Assembly: GCA_944358565.1 (NCBI GenBank)
Contig: CALVRK010000024.1
Location: forward strand, 1-11,628
DNA: 11,628 nt
Reading direction: 5' to 3'
Source of the DNA: an uncultured Bacilli bacterium
GTDB lineage: Bacteria; Bacillota_I; Bacilli_A; RF39; UBA660
Positions 1 to 6,407 of this stretch are shown here, one piece after another. The notes under the pieces are model-generated. The model saw nothing but the letters and a program-made list of their open reading frames with translations, ran no database searches and had not been told where the DNA came from. The position numbers were made by a program, and so were the translations under genes. Each line of letters starts with the position of its first letter. The first letter of the stretch is position 1.

Positions 1-165
1 ACAGCTGAAGAGGAAATCGAGAAGACAAATAATACTTTTAAGGAAATAGGCAAAAGAGAAGAAGCTGCCATCATTGCTAAGAATTTACTTAAAAAGAAAA
101 TGAATATTCGAGACATTGCTGAAGTAACAGGACTTTCTTTGGAAGAAATAGAGAAATTGAAATAA
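1..165 (+). CDS. C-terminal fragment of Rpn/PD-(D/E)XK nuclease-family protein (5' truncated by window)
   Basis: Reading frame 1 is open from the first base to a TAA at 163-165 and gives the last 54 residues of a protein. The visible part is a charged helix followed by a small helical module with the pattern AKNLLKKKMNIRDIAEVTGL and then SLEEIEKLK. This tail (a run of Glu/Lys, then 'A+NLL..GM....IAE.TGLS.EEIE.L') is characteristic of the Rpn recombination-promoting nuclease / PDDEXK_2 transposase-like proteins common in Bacillota. The nuclease core lies outside the window, so catalytic residues cannot be checked and activity is not shown. The gene converges on the leftward asparagine-synthetase-type gene, and the two share the hairpin at 178-202. 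The family call rests only on the tail and could be wrong; another protein with a similar short helix-turn-helix-like end is the main alternative. Confidence 0.6.
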   Translation, partial: TAEEEIEKTNNTFKEIGKREEAAIIAKNLLKKKMNIRDIAEVTGLSLEEIEKLK

Positions 166-177
166 TTGTTAATCGAA

Positions 178-202
178 AAAACCGTTAGACTCTAACGGTT
201 TT
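178..202 (-). terminator. Rho-independent terminator of the leftward operon, probably bidirectional
   Basis: An 11-bp perfect stem (178-188 with 192-202, core AACCGTTAG/CTAACGGTT) has a 3-nt loop. Read leftward it is followed by a run of six T, a canonical terminator placed directly at the stop codon of the amidotransferase gene, whose first two stop-codon bases lie in the stem. Read rightward the T run is only four long, so termination of the nuclease-like gene is possible but weaker. Confidence 0.8.
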
Positions 203-2042
203 ATGCTGCTATTTCATCAAAATCTATGAAAAATTCTTTATACCAAACTAAGAATACATAGACAGTCCAAATTTTACGGCAATTGTTTTTCTTACCTTTA
301 TAATGTTCATCTAACATTTTGAGTAAAGCCTTTTGGTCAAAAAATTCTTTGGTAAAATCTTGCATGAACATTTCTTTAGCAATATTATAATATTTTTCTT
401 CTCTAAACCATTTAATGATTGGAACCGGGAACCCTTTTTTTCTTCTTTTATACCAGTCTTCGGGAATTCGTTTAGAAGCAGCTTTTCTTAAAATGTATTT
501 TGTTGTATCATGAGATATTTTATATTCAGTTGGAATAGTACTAGCTAATTTAAATACTTCTTTATCAAGTATTGGTACTCGTAGTTCTAGGGAATTTGCC
601 ATACTCATTTTATCGGCTTTAAGTAAAATGTCATTTGGAAGCCAGAAATGCATATCTATATATTGCATTTTGGTGACATCATCTTTATCTTTTACTTTAT
701 CAAAATATGGTTTAGTGATATCTTGATATTTTAGATCACTTTTATAATTATCATTTAATATTTTATTAGCTTCTTTATTATTAAAGATGAAAGCATCACC
801 AACATAATAATCTTCGAGGTGACTACCACCTTTGGTTAAGAAGTTTTTACCATGAAAACTTGGAAGTGGTGAGACTAAAGTTTTGATTAATTTTCTAATA
901 AACATTGGCAATTTTTTATATTTTGTTAAGACTTTATCCTCTTTATAACTTGGGTATCCACCGAATAATTCATCGGCACCTTCACCAGATAAAACTACTT
1001 TTACATCTTTAACGGCTAATTTTGATAAGAAATATAGAGGAACAGCGGATAGGTTAGCTGTTGGTTCATCAGCATAGTACTGAACTTTATCAATATTATC
1101 GAAAAAATTATCGGCATTTATTAATTCGTTTTTATTTTGAATGTGTAAAAGATCCGATAGATCTTTGGCTAGTGGGACTTCGTTAAAATCTTTATAATCA
1201 AAGCCAACAGAAAATGTTTTATTTGGTTTTAGATAACTTACAACATATGATGAATCAATGCCACCTGATAGATAAGAACCGACAGGCACATCACTTATAG
1301 TGTGGTAGTCAATAGATTTAGTGATGGTGTTATCTATTTCATCTACTAAAGTATCAAAGTTTTGTTTTTTAGGTTCGAATTTTATTTCATAATATTTATT
1401 TATTTCCATTTTTTCAGTATTAAAGTCATAAGTGAAATAATGACCCGGTTTTAATTTATAAACGTTTTTGAAAAAGGTTTCGTCTAAGACTGATGTTTGG
1501 AAGGTTAGATATGGTTTTAAAGCACTTTTATTGACTTTTTTTAGGAAGTCTGGATGTTTTAAAAATGATTTTATTTCAGAGCCATACATAAAGGTTTTTT
1601 GCATTTGACAGTAGTAGAAGGGTTTTTGACCAAAGTGATCTCTGGCTCCAAATAGTTTTTTAGTATTTTTATCCCATATTACGAAGGCAAACATACCTCT
1701 TAATTTATCTAATATTTTTTCCTTATACTCTTCATAACCGTGTAATATAACTTCGGTATCGGTGTTTGTTTTAAAGACGTGTCCTTTATTTATTAAATCT
1801 TCTTTGATTTCTTTAAAATTATATATTTCACCATTGAAAGTTATATACATTGTATCATCTTCGTTAGACATGGGCTGTCTTCCGCCTTTTAAATCGATGA
1901 TACTAAGTCTTCGAAATCCCATAGCTATTTCATCATCAGTATAATAAGATTCATCATCAGGTCCACGGTGAGCAATCATGTCATTCATGGCTTTGATATG
2001 ACTTTTTTCTTTTCTATTTATATATCCACAAAATCCGCACAT
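201..2042 (-). CDS. asnB: Asparagine synthetase-family glutamine amidotransferase (AsnB/AsnH type)
   Basis: This 613-aa protein is the usual length for a glutamine-hydrolysing asparagine synthetase. The N-terminal Ntn glutaminase domain (about 1-190) starts MCGFCGYI, with Cys2 as nucleophile after Met removal, and contains HRGPDD (25-30), NGEIYN (70-75) and GARDHFGQKPFYY (132-144). The ATP-pyrophosphatase synthetase domain (about 225-600) carries the PP-loop SGGIDSS at 259-265, DEPTANLSAVP at 325-335 and SGEGADELFGGY at 352-363. No key residue is missing. The family makes Asn from Asp, Gln and ATP via a beta-aspartyl-AMP intermediate; some members instead amidate peptidoglycan precursors (AsnH on bridge D-Asp in Lactococcus, B. 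subtilis AsnB on mDAP). It is the last gene of an operon behind an Asp racemase and a D-Asp-ligase-like gene, so amidation of D-Asp in the wall bridge is the likelier role (inference). The start has an AAAGGAAG site inside the 3' end of the racemase gene, 4 nt away. The symbol denotes the family only. Confidence 0.93.
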   Translation of the reverse strand: MCGFCGYINRKEKSHIKAMNDMIAHRGPDDESYYTDDEIAMGFRRLSIIDLKGGRQPMSNEDDTMYITFNGEIYNFKEIKEDLINKGHVFKTNTDTEVILHGYEEYKEKILDKLRGMFAFVIWDKNTKKLFGARDHFGQKPFYYCQMQKTFMYGSEIKSFLKHPDFLKKVNKSALKPYLTFQTSVLDETFFKNVYKLKPGHYFTYDFNTEKMEINKYYEIKFEPKKQNFDTLVDEIDNTITKSIDYHTISDVPVGSYLSGGIDSSYVVSYLKPNKTFSVGFDYKDFNEVPLAKDLSDLLHIQNKNELINADNFFDNIDKVQYYADEPTANLSAVPLYFLSKLAVKDVKVVLSGEGADELFGGYPSYKEDKVLTKYKKLPMFIRKLIKTLVSPLPSFHGKNFLTKGGSHLEDYYVGDAFIFNNKEANKILNDNYKSDLKYQDITKPYFDKVKDKDDVTKMQYIDMHFWLPNDILLKADKMSMANSLELRVPILDKEVFKLASTIPTEYKISHDTTKYILRKAASKRIPEDWYKRRKKGFPVPIIKWFREEKYYNIAKEMFMQDFTKEFFDQKALLKMLDEHYKGKKNNCRKIWTVYVFLVWYKEFFIDFDEIAA

Positions 2043-2046
2043 ATTT

Positions 2047-2721
2047 TTACTTCCTTTCTTTGCCGAAGAAATCTAATATTTTGTCGGCTTCTATTTCTAA
2101 TGGGTCGATAAAGTTGTCTTTAAGGTTTAATTTTTCTTTTAAAATTGAAAGTTCAGTGCATCCTAGTATGAAACAATCACATTTTAAATCTTTAATGGTG
2201 TTTTGCCATAAGGTGGCTGAAACGTCTTTTCCTTGTTTTATGTAATCGTAAATTATTTTCATGACGTTTTCTTGATTTGGAAGAATATATTTTATTCCTT
2301 GTTTTTCTAATGCATTTTGGTATAGTTTAGAAGTGATGGTACCAGTGGTAGCTAAAATAGCTGCTGTTTTATATCTACTTTTAATATAATTTACTGTATT
2401 TTCAATCATGTTACTGATGGGAATGTTTATGCTTTTTTTTAGTTTTTCATGAAAATAAGCTGAAGTATTACAAGGAATACTGATTAATTTGCATCCTAAT
2501 TTTTCTAATATTTGACAATCTTTTAGAAGATAAGGATAAGGGTTTTCTTTTTTATTATCTAATATATATTCTGTTCTATCGGGTGTTTTAGCATCACTTA
2601 ATATGACAATATTTAAGTGGTCTTGATCTTTGCTTGCTTTAGTTTTTTCAGTAATTAATTTATAAAAATAGCTACTGGCTAGTGGACCTAGACCACCGAT
2701 TATTCCAAGTTCATAGTTCAT
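2047..2721 (-). CDS. Aspartate/glutamate racemase family protein
   Basis: This 224-aa soluble protein fits the PLP-independent Asp/Glu racemase family in length. It opens with the family signature MNYELGIIGGLGPLAS (1-16). The two catalytic cysteines expected of a two-base racemase are present: Cys84 in IPCNTS (82-87) and Cys188 in LGCTEL (186-191). The segment around SDAKTPDRT (42-50) matches the substrate-binding stretch of the aspartate-racemase/YgeA/RacX branch rather than MurI glutamate racemase. The start codon overlaps the stop of the upstream ligase gene by one base (TAATG), with an AAAGGA site 9 nt before the ATG, so translation is probably coupled. Next to a D-aspartate-ligase-like gene its likely product is D-Asp for the peptidoglycan bridge. 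Specificity for Asp rather than Glu or another amino acid is inferred from branch and context, not proven. Confidence 0.88.
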   Translation of the reverse strand: MNYELGIIGGLGPLASSYFYKLITEKTKASKDQDHLNIVILSDAKTPDRTEYILDNKKENPYPYLLKDCQILEKLGCKLISIPCNTSAYFHEKLKKSINIPISNMIENTVNYIKSRYKTAAILATTGTITSKLYQNALEKQGIKYILPNQENVMKIIYDYIKQGKDVSATLWQNTIKDLKCDCFILGCTELSILKEKLNLKDNFIDPLEIEADKILDFFGKERK

Positions 2722-3950
2722 TATTCATCATCCTTTTTTGGAGGGTATAATTTAAATACTTTATAATCTTTATTATAGATTCTATTTATCCAAAATTTTC
2801 TAGTTAAACTATTATCTTTTGGATTTTTCAAAGTGTAGGCGTATTTTTTTGTTTTAATTAATTTCATCGCTTCATTTAAAATATCTTTATTATATATGTA
2901 TTTTTTTAAGATATTTTTTGGTGTGTGAAGCCATAAGAATTTATTATAGTTGCACTCTATTTTTTTATCTATATTTAAAACATAGTCTTCAACTAAATAT
3001 TTGGCCATATTAAGTCCGGCAGCGGTTGTAAAATAACTGCTTCTTCCTTGTCTAATGTTTATTTCAAATAGTTTATAAGTATTGTCTCTATAATCATATT
3101 TGAAATCAAAGTTTGAGAAACCAACATACTTAATATCTTCTAGAAATTTTTTGATTTTGTCATAAATCTGTTTGTTGCCATCTGATATTATAGCACGATA
3201 ATTGCCAATTCCGTAAGGGGTGTGTTCTTCTAAGATACATCTGCCTAGACACATCATTTTAACTTGGCCTTTGGAGTTTGAGTAACAGTTTAAAACATAC
3301 ATTGTGTCATCTGATCCTGGAATAAAATCTTGTACGATGATATGTTTATTGTAACCGGCATTAAAAATTTGATTAATGGTCTTTTTTAATTCTTGCTCGT
3401 TAGTTATTTTGTAACTTTTTTCTTTACCTTCGAAATTTATTTGAGAGTAAAGCGTACTGTTTGAAGGTTTTAGAGCAACAGGATATTCAAAGGGAAGTTG
3501 AATATTATCTTTATTTTCTTTGGTAACAATGTATGTTTTTGGATAGTTTAGATTATACTTTTCACATATGTTATAGAAACTTTCTTTATCTTCTAGTTTA
3601 TCTTTTAGTTCTTTGTTCATAAATGGGATAACAAAATATTTAGATAGGGCTTCCATGTTGTTGACGATAGGGTTTGTATACCATTCGGCGCATGACAGTA
3701 AAATTAAATAATCGTATTTTTGTCTATAAGTTTTACCTATTTCTAAAAGTGTATCTAAAAAAATATTTTCATCGGTAAGTTTTGGAACGATTTTAACATC
3801 GATGATTTTGCTATTTCTAGTTTCTCTTAAAGGAAAGGTTCCAATAGCTAGGGATTTTATATTATATTCGTCATTAAATGATCTAGCTAAGCCATATGCG
3901 TTGGCGTCTGTTCCTAAAATAACTGGTAAAAAGGTTTTTGCCATATACAT
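2721..3950 (-). CDS. ATP-grasp amino-acid ligase, probable D-aspartate ligase for the peptidoglycan bridge
   Basis: This protein of about 409 aa has an N-terminal pre-ATP-grasp fold with FLPVILGTDANAYGLARSF (about 7-25), close to the opening of D-aspartate ligases (Aslfm/AslA). A carbamoyl-phosphate-synthase-like ATP-grasp core follows (about 110-320). It shows PVALKPSNS (about 157-165, ATP-binding Lys), IIVQDFIPGSDDTMY (about 204-218) and the metal/ATP segment FEINIRQGRSS (about 295-305). The known family members activate the beta-carboxylate of D-Asp and attach it to the epsilon-amino group of stem-peptide Lys in the cytoplasm. The directly following racemase and amidotransferase support this role. 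Three starts are clustered: GTG at 3953, ATG at 3950 and ATG at 3944. The purine-rich AAAGAAAG site lies 4 nt before the 3950 ATG and 10 nt before the 3944 ATG, so either could be used. A more distant ATP-grasp ligase for another amino acid remains possible. Confidence 0.8.
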   Translation of the reverse strand: MYMAKTFLPVILGTDANAYGLARSFNDEYNIKSLAIGTFPLRETRNSKIIDVKIVPKLTDENIFLDTLLEIGKTYRQKYDYLILLSCAEWYTNPIVNNMEALSKYFVIPFMNKELKDKLEDKESFYNICEKYNLNYPKTYIVTKENKDNIQLPFEYPVALKPSNSTLYSQINFEGKEKSYKITNEQELKKTINQIFNAGYNKHIIVQDFIPGSDDTMYVLNCYSNSKGQVKMMCLGRCILEEHTPYGIGNYRAIISDGNKQIYDKIKKFLEDIKYVGFSNFDFKYDYRDNTYKLFEINIRQGRSSYFTTAAGLNMAKYLVEDYVLNIDKKIECNYNKFLWLHTPKNILKKYIYNKDILNEAMKLIKTKKYAYTLKNPKDNSLTRKFWINRIYNKDYKVFKLYPPKKDDE

Positions 3951-3975
3951 CACACTTTCTTTTTTTAATTTTAAT

Positions 3976-4003
3976 ATGTGGAAAACTTTTCACTTTTCCA
4001 CAT
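3976..4003. promoter_or_regulatory. 28-nt palindrome over the -10/start region, possible operator
   Basis: Perfect 10-bp inverted arms (3976-3985 and 3994-4003, ATGTGGAAAA/TTTTCCACAT) are separated by 8 nt. The right arm overlaps two bases of the -10 box at 4002-4007 and spans the expected transcription start near 3995, so the palindrome would be only partly transcribed. This favours a DNA operator over an RNA hairpin. A third copy of GTGGAAAA lies at 4111-4118, upstream of the divergent gene. No binding protein can be named. Confidence 0.45.
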
Positions 4004-4030
4004 TATATAACATTTTACTTAATTAGGCAA
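4002..4030 (-). promoter_or_regulatory. Promoter of the ligase-racemase-amidotransferase operon
   Basis: On the minus strand a -35 box TTGCCT (4025-4030, 4 of 6 matches) and a perfect -10 TATAAT (4002-4007) are separated by exactly 17 bp. The start of transcription would fall near 3995, leaving a leader of about 45 nt before the ligase start codon. No other equally good promoter is visible in front of the operon. Confidence 0.65.
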
Positions 4031-4142
4031 TAAAACGAAGTATTCTCTTATAAAATAAGGCTTTTTTTAATGCTGGTAAATAAAAAGTGTATAATAAATG
4101 TCAAAAAAAAGTGGAAAAAATGTATACTTTTGTTTGACAGTG

Positions 4143-4151
4143 TGATATAAT
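4143..4151 (+). promoter_or_regulatory. Extended -10 promoter of the degenerate-zincin gene
   Basis: TGATATAAT is a perfect extended -10 element (TGn-TATAAT). The -35 position at the right distance (4123-4128, TATACT) is poor, as is common for extended -10 promoters. A TTGACA at 4134-4139 is only 6 bp from the -10 and cannot pair with it. The leader would be about 14 nt, just enough for the AGGTG site at 4159-4163. A second TATAAT at 4090-4095 has no good -35. Confidence 0.55.
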
Positions 4152-4171
4152 ACTTAGCAGGTGATTAAGTT

Positions 4172-4705
4172 ATGGTTGAAGATATCAAAGTCATACTAGA
4201 AGGCAATGAAAATTTGACTGAAGAAGTTAAAGACAATCTTTTAGAACTTATTACAATCTTTCATGAAATATTTAAAGATGTAGATTTGACGACTTTGAAA
4301 GAACGACTAAAAACTTTAAAGATAAAAAGAGAAAGTATGTATTTAGTTAAAATGCCGTGCAAGTACATTCCACATAACAATGAAATAGCTATTAATTATG
4401 GGCTTATAACAGAAGCGGATGCGAGACATTGGCTTATGCATAGTTTACTTGGAATGATTACGGCAAAAGATAATTATTATGGGTTTAATGATGAGCAAGA
4501 CTCATTACTTGCTTTAAATGAAGGCTATACAGAAATACTGACTAATAATTTAGTAGGGGATGTTGATAATAATTTTTTTACAGATGAAATTATTATGACT
4601 AATTTGATTAGTAAAGTTATTGGTAATGATGTTTTATACAATGCTTATTTTAATAATGATGCAAAGATGGTTGTTAGAGCTATGGCAGAAGCGGAGGTAA
4701 AATAA
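4172..4705 (+). CDS. Degenerate zincin-like protein (HWLMH in place of HExxH), function unknown
   Basis: A 177-aa soluble protein without signal peptide or membrane segment. Residues 86-90 read HWLMH, and 26 residues further on comes LNEGYTEILT (115-124). The spacing and the surrounding pattern (LMHSLLGM, then YGF, then ALNEGYTE) match a gluzincin-type layout in which HExxH and a downstream glutamate helix bind zinc. I recognise this layout from uncharacterised Bacillota proteins that read HELFH...LNEGYTE. Here the catalytic glutamate of HExxH is Trp87 (codon TGG at 4430-4432). Both histidines and Glu117/Glu121 remain, so metal binding may persist but ordinary peptidase chemistry should not. 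The family resemblance is from memory and needs a profile search. The gene starts with ATG behind AGGTG, is divergent from the wall operon, and overlaps the next gene by one base (TAATG). Its job is unknown; a binding or regulatory pseudo-enzyme is one possibility. Confidence 0.75.
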   Translation: MVEDIKVILEGNENLTEEVKDNLLELITIFHEIFKDVDLTTLKERLKTLKIKRESMYLVKMPCKYIPHNNEIAINYGLITEADARHWLMHSLLGMITAKDNYYGFNDEQDSLLALNEGYTEILTNNLVGDVDNNFFTDEIIMTNLISKVIGNDVLYNAYFNNDAKMVVRAMAEAEVK

Positions 4706-4965
4706 TGGTATTAGCTGAAGTAATTAGTGATATGAATAGTAATTATGAAAATAGAAAACATGGTGGATACTCACATGTGTTTGATATGCAAGAAAAAATG
4801 CTTTCGACTTTTTCTAAGATTGGAATAGAAAATATTTTTGCTTCAGAAATGTATTTACCTATAGGGCAAAAAATTGAACCAGGTTCGCTTGAAAGATTAA
4901 AAGAAACTGTAAAGGAATTTCAAGTTCAAAATGTTATAGAAAATAATGCTAAAACACTTAATTAA
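4705..4965 (+). CDS. Small protein of unknown function coupled to the degenerate zincin-like gene
   Basis: An 86-aa protein that I do not recognise. It has no membrane segment or signal peptide. Its N-terminal half contains HGGYSHVFD (19-27), the middle is helical with METs and aromatic residues (MQEKMLSTFSKIGIENIF, 28-45), and the C-terminal third looks like an amphipathic helix (SLERLKETVKEFQVQNVIE). A strong GGAGG site precedes the ATG, which overlaps the stop of the previous gene (TAATG), so translation is very likely coupled and the two proteins probably act together. Because it lies in a different frame directly behind a short, degenerate family member, it could also be the displaced C-terminal part of a once-longer protein. 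The good ribosome site argues that it is now expressed on its own. No terminator is clear after it. Confidence 0.65.
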   Translation: MVLAEVISDMNSNYENRKHGGYSHVFDMQEKMLSTFSKIGIENIFASEMYLPIGQKIEPGSLERLKETVKEFQVQNVIENNAKTLN

Positions 4966-5100
4966 CTTAACATTTTGTTTGTTGTAAAACTTGGGGTGCT
5001 AGTTAATACAAAACAAATATTTTTGAATATAATTATGTAAATTGATGCATATGTCTAGAGTAAATTAGATGTGTATGATAAAGTTATTGGTAAAAAATGT
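4966..5100. other. Intergenic spacer with no identifiable feature
   Basis: About 135 AT-rich bases lie between the small unknown gene and the pheS promoter. I see no open frame of useful length, no convincing terminator hairpin with a T run, and no repeat. A short ATG frame at 5047 ends after a few codons. Confidence 0.5.
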
Positions 5101-5127
5101 TTGATATTGTAAATAATATGTTATAAT
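5101..5127 (+). promoter_or_regulatory. Promoter of the pheST T-box transcript
   Basis: A -35 box TTGATA (5101-5106) and a -10 TATAAT (5122-5127) are separated by 15 bp. The -10 is extended by TG at 5119-5120 (TGn-TATAAT), which compensates for the short spacer. Transcription would begin near 5134, just before the T-box stem I. Confidence 0.65.
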
Positions 5128-5139
5128 TAATATTGAGAT

Positions 5140-5351
5140 TTGAAATGCGAAGATTAAGACGTAGTAATAAAAGTAATTATTTATAGAGAGCTAACGGTTG
5201 GTGAAAGTTAGCAATAATCTTTTATGAATTCACCTTAGGAGCTATATATGCAAAGATATATCGGTAACGCGTTATAGTTATTGAGGTAAGTTTTACTTAC
5301 GAATTAAGGTGGTACCACGTCAATCACGTCCTTATTGGATGTGATTTTTTT
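5140..5351 (+). promoter_or_regulatory. T-box riboswitch sensing tRNA-Phe
   Basis: The T-box sequence AAGGTGGTACCACG is at 5306-5319, with the UGGU bulge (5310-5313) that pairs with an ACCA tRNA end, as expected for tRNA-Phe with A73. Stem I is readable. The AGTA S-turn strand (5163-5166) is followed by stem segments 5167-5173/5219-5225, 5176-5181/5213-5218 and 5190-5195/5207-5212, closing on the distal loop GGTTGGTGAAA. The 3' strand of the specifier loop is GAATTCA with codon TTC (Phe) at 5229-5231. Uncharged tRNA-Phe binding should stabilise the antiterminator and allow pheST transcription. The 5' limit is approximate. Confidence 0.95.
5322..5351 (+). terminator. Conditional terminator of the pheST T-box leader
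   Basis: Ten base pairs (5322-5331 with 5337-5346, one G-U) enclose the loop TTATT, and a T run extends to 5351. The hairpin lies just 3' of the T-box sequence in the standard position where it competes with the antiterminator, and it ends 15 nt before the pheS start. Confidence 0.9.
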
Positions 5352-5366
5352 GTTAGGAGGATAGTT

Positions 5367-6407
5367 ATGAAATTGGATAATATTTTAAACAATTTAAAAA
5401 ATGATTTAGAAATTATTATAACGGAACATGATTTAAACGAGGTTAAAGCTAAATACTTAGGTAAAAAAGGTGAGATTACAACTTTATATTCTAAAATGAA
5501 AGATTTAAGTAATGATGAAAAAAAATCTTTTGGAGCTTTAATAAATAATCTTAAAAATGAAGCTACTAATTTATTAGATGATAAGAAAAAAGAAATTGGG
5601 ACGAGACTGTTAAATGAAAAATTACAAAATGAAAGTATTGATATTAGTTTACCAGCTACAGAGGTTAAAGTGGGAGCTCCTAGTATTTTAGAAAAAATGA
5701 TTGAAGATGTTGAAGAGTTACTTATGTCAATGGGATATGATGTTGTTGATGGACCAGAAGTAGAAAAAGATAAATATAATTTTGAGATGCTTAATTTACC
5801 TAAAGGACATCCAGCTAGAGATGCCCAAGATACATTTTATGTAAAAGGTGATGAGCTGTTACTACGCAGTCAAACCTCACCAGTTCAAATTAGAACTATG
5901 TTAGCAGCTAAAGGTGAAAAGCCGGTTAGAATGATTTGCCCTGGTAAGACATACCGAAGAGATGATGATGATGCGACTCATTCACATCAATTTATGCAAA
6001 TAGAAGGACTATTAGTTGATGAAAATATTAGTTTATCTGATTTAAAAGGTACATTTGATGTGATTGCGAAACATTTATTTGGAGAAGAATGTGATACGAG
6101 ATTTAGACCAAGTTATTATCCTTTTACTGAACCTTCTGTAGAGATGGATATTAGTTGTCATCATTGTAAGGGTAAGGGATGTAATATTTGTAAAAATACG
6201 GGATGGATTACAGTATCAGGTGGTGGAATGGTTCATCCAAAGGTGTTGGAAAATTGTGGATATGATCCTAAAAAATGGTCTGGTTTTGCTTTTGGCTTTG
6301 GCGCTGAAAGACTGGCTATGATCAAATATGGTATTGACGATTTAAGAGTATTTTATACAAATGATTTAAGAGAAAGTAGAGTGTTTGATAGAAAGGAGGC
6401 TAACTAA
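5367..6407 (+). CDS. pheS: Phenylalanyl-tRNA synthetase alpha subunit
   Basis: This 346-aa protein has the normal length for bacterial PheS. An N-terminal coiled-coil arm (about 1-85) is followed by the class II catalytic core. Visible landmarks are DGPEVEKDKYNFEMLNLP (128-145), HPARDAQDTFY (148-158), the motif 2 loop with RRDDDDATHSHQFMQIEG (197-214), a Cys-rich insertion with Cys264, 267, 272 and 275 followed by TGW (278-280), and motif 3 FGFGAERLAMIKYGI (309-323). With PheT it forms the cytoplasmic alpha2beta2 enzyme that charges tRNA-Phe. The start has AGGAGG at 5355-5360, 6 nt before the ATG and right after the T-box terminator. The stop overlaps the pheT start by one base. Regulation by the tRNA-Phe T-box is explicit in the leader. 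Confidence 0.98.
   Translation: MKLDNILNNLKNDLEIIITEHDLNEVKAKYLGKKGEITTLYSKMKDLSNDEKKSFGALINNLKNEATNLLDDKKKEIGTRLLNEKLQNESIDISLPATEVKVGAPSILEKMIEDVEELLMSMGYDVVDGPEVEKDKYNFEMLNLPKGHPARDAQDTFYVKGDELLLRSQTSPVQIRTMLAAKGEKPVRMICPGKTYRRDDDDATHSHQFMQIEGLLVDENISLSDLKGTFDVIAKHLFGEECDTRFRPSYYPFTEPSVEMDISCHHCKGKGCNICKNTGWITVSGGGMVHPKVLENCGYDPKKWSGFAFGFGAERLAMIKYGIDDLRVFYTNDLRESRVFDRKEAN

Noticed and set aside
4082..4114. MraZ-like box array (two AAAAAGTG units)
   Set aside because: The two units are 24 nt apart without the regular spacing expected of MraZ boxes, and such strings are frequent by chance in this A-rich spacer.
4134..4151. TTGACA and TATAAT as a paired promoter in front of the zincin-like gene
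   Set aside because: Only 6 bp separate the two boxes; sigma-70-type recognition needs about 17. The extended -10 alone is the more credible promoter.
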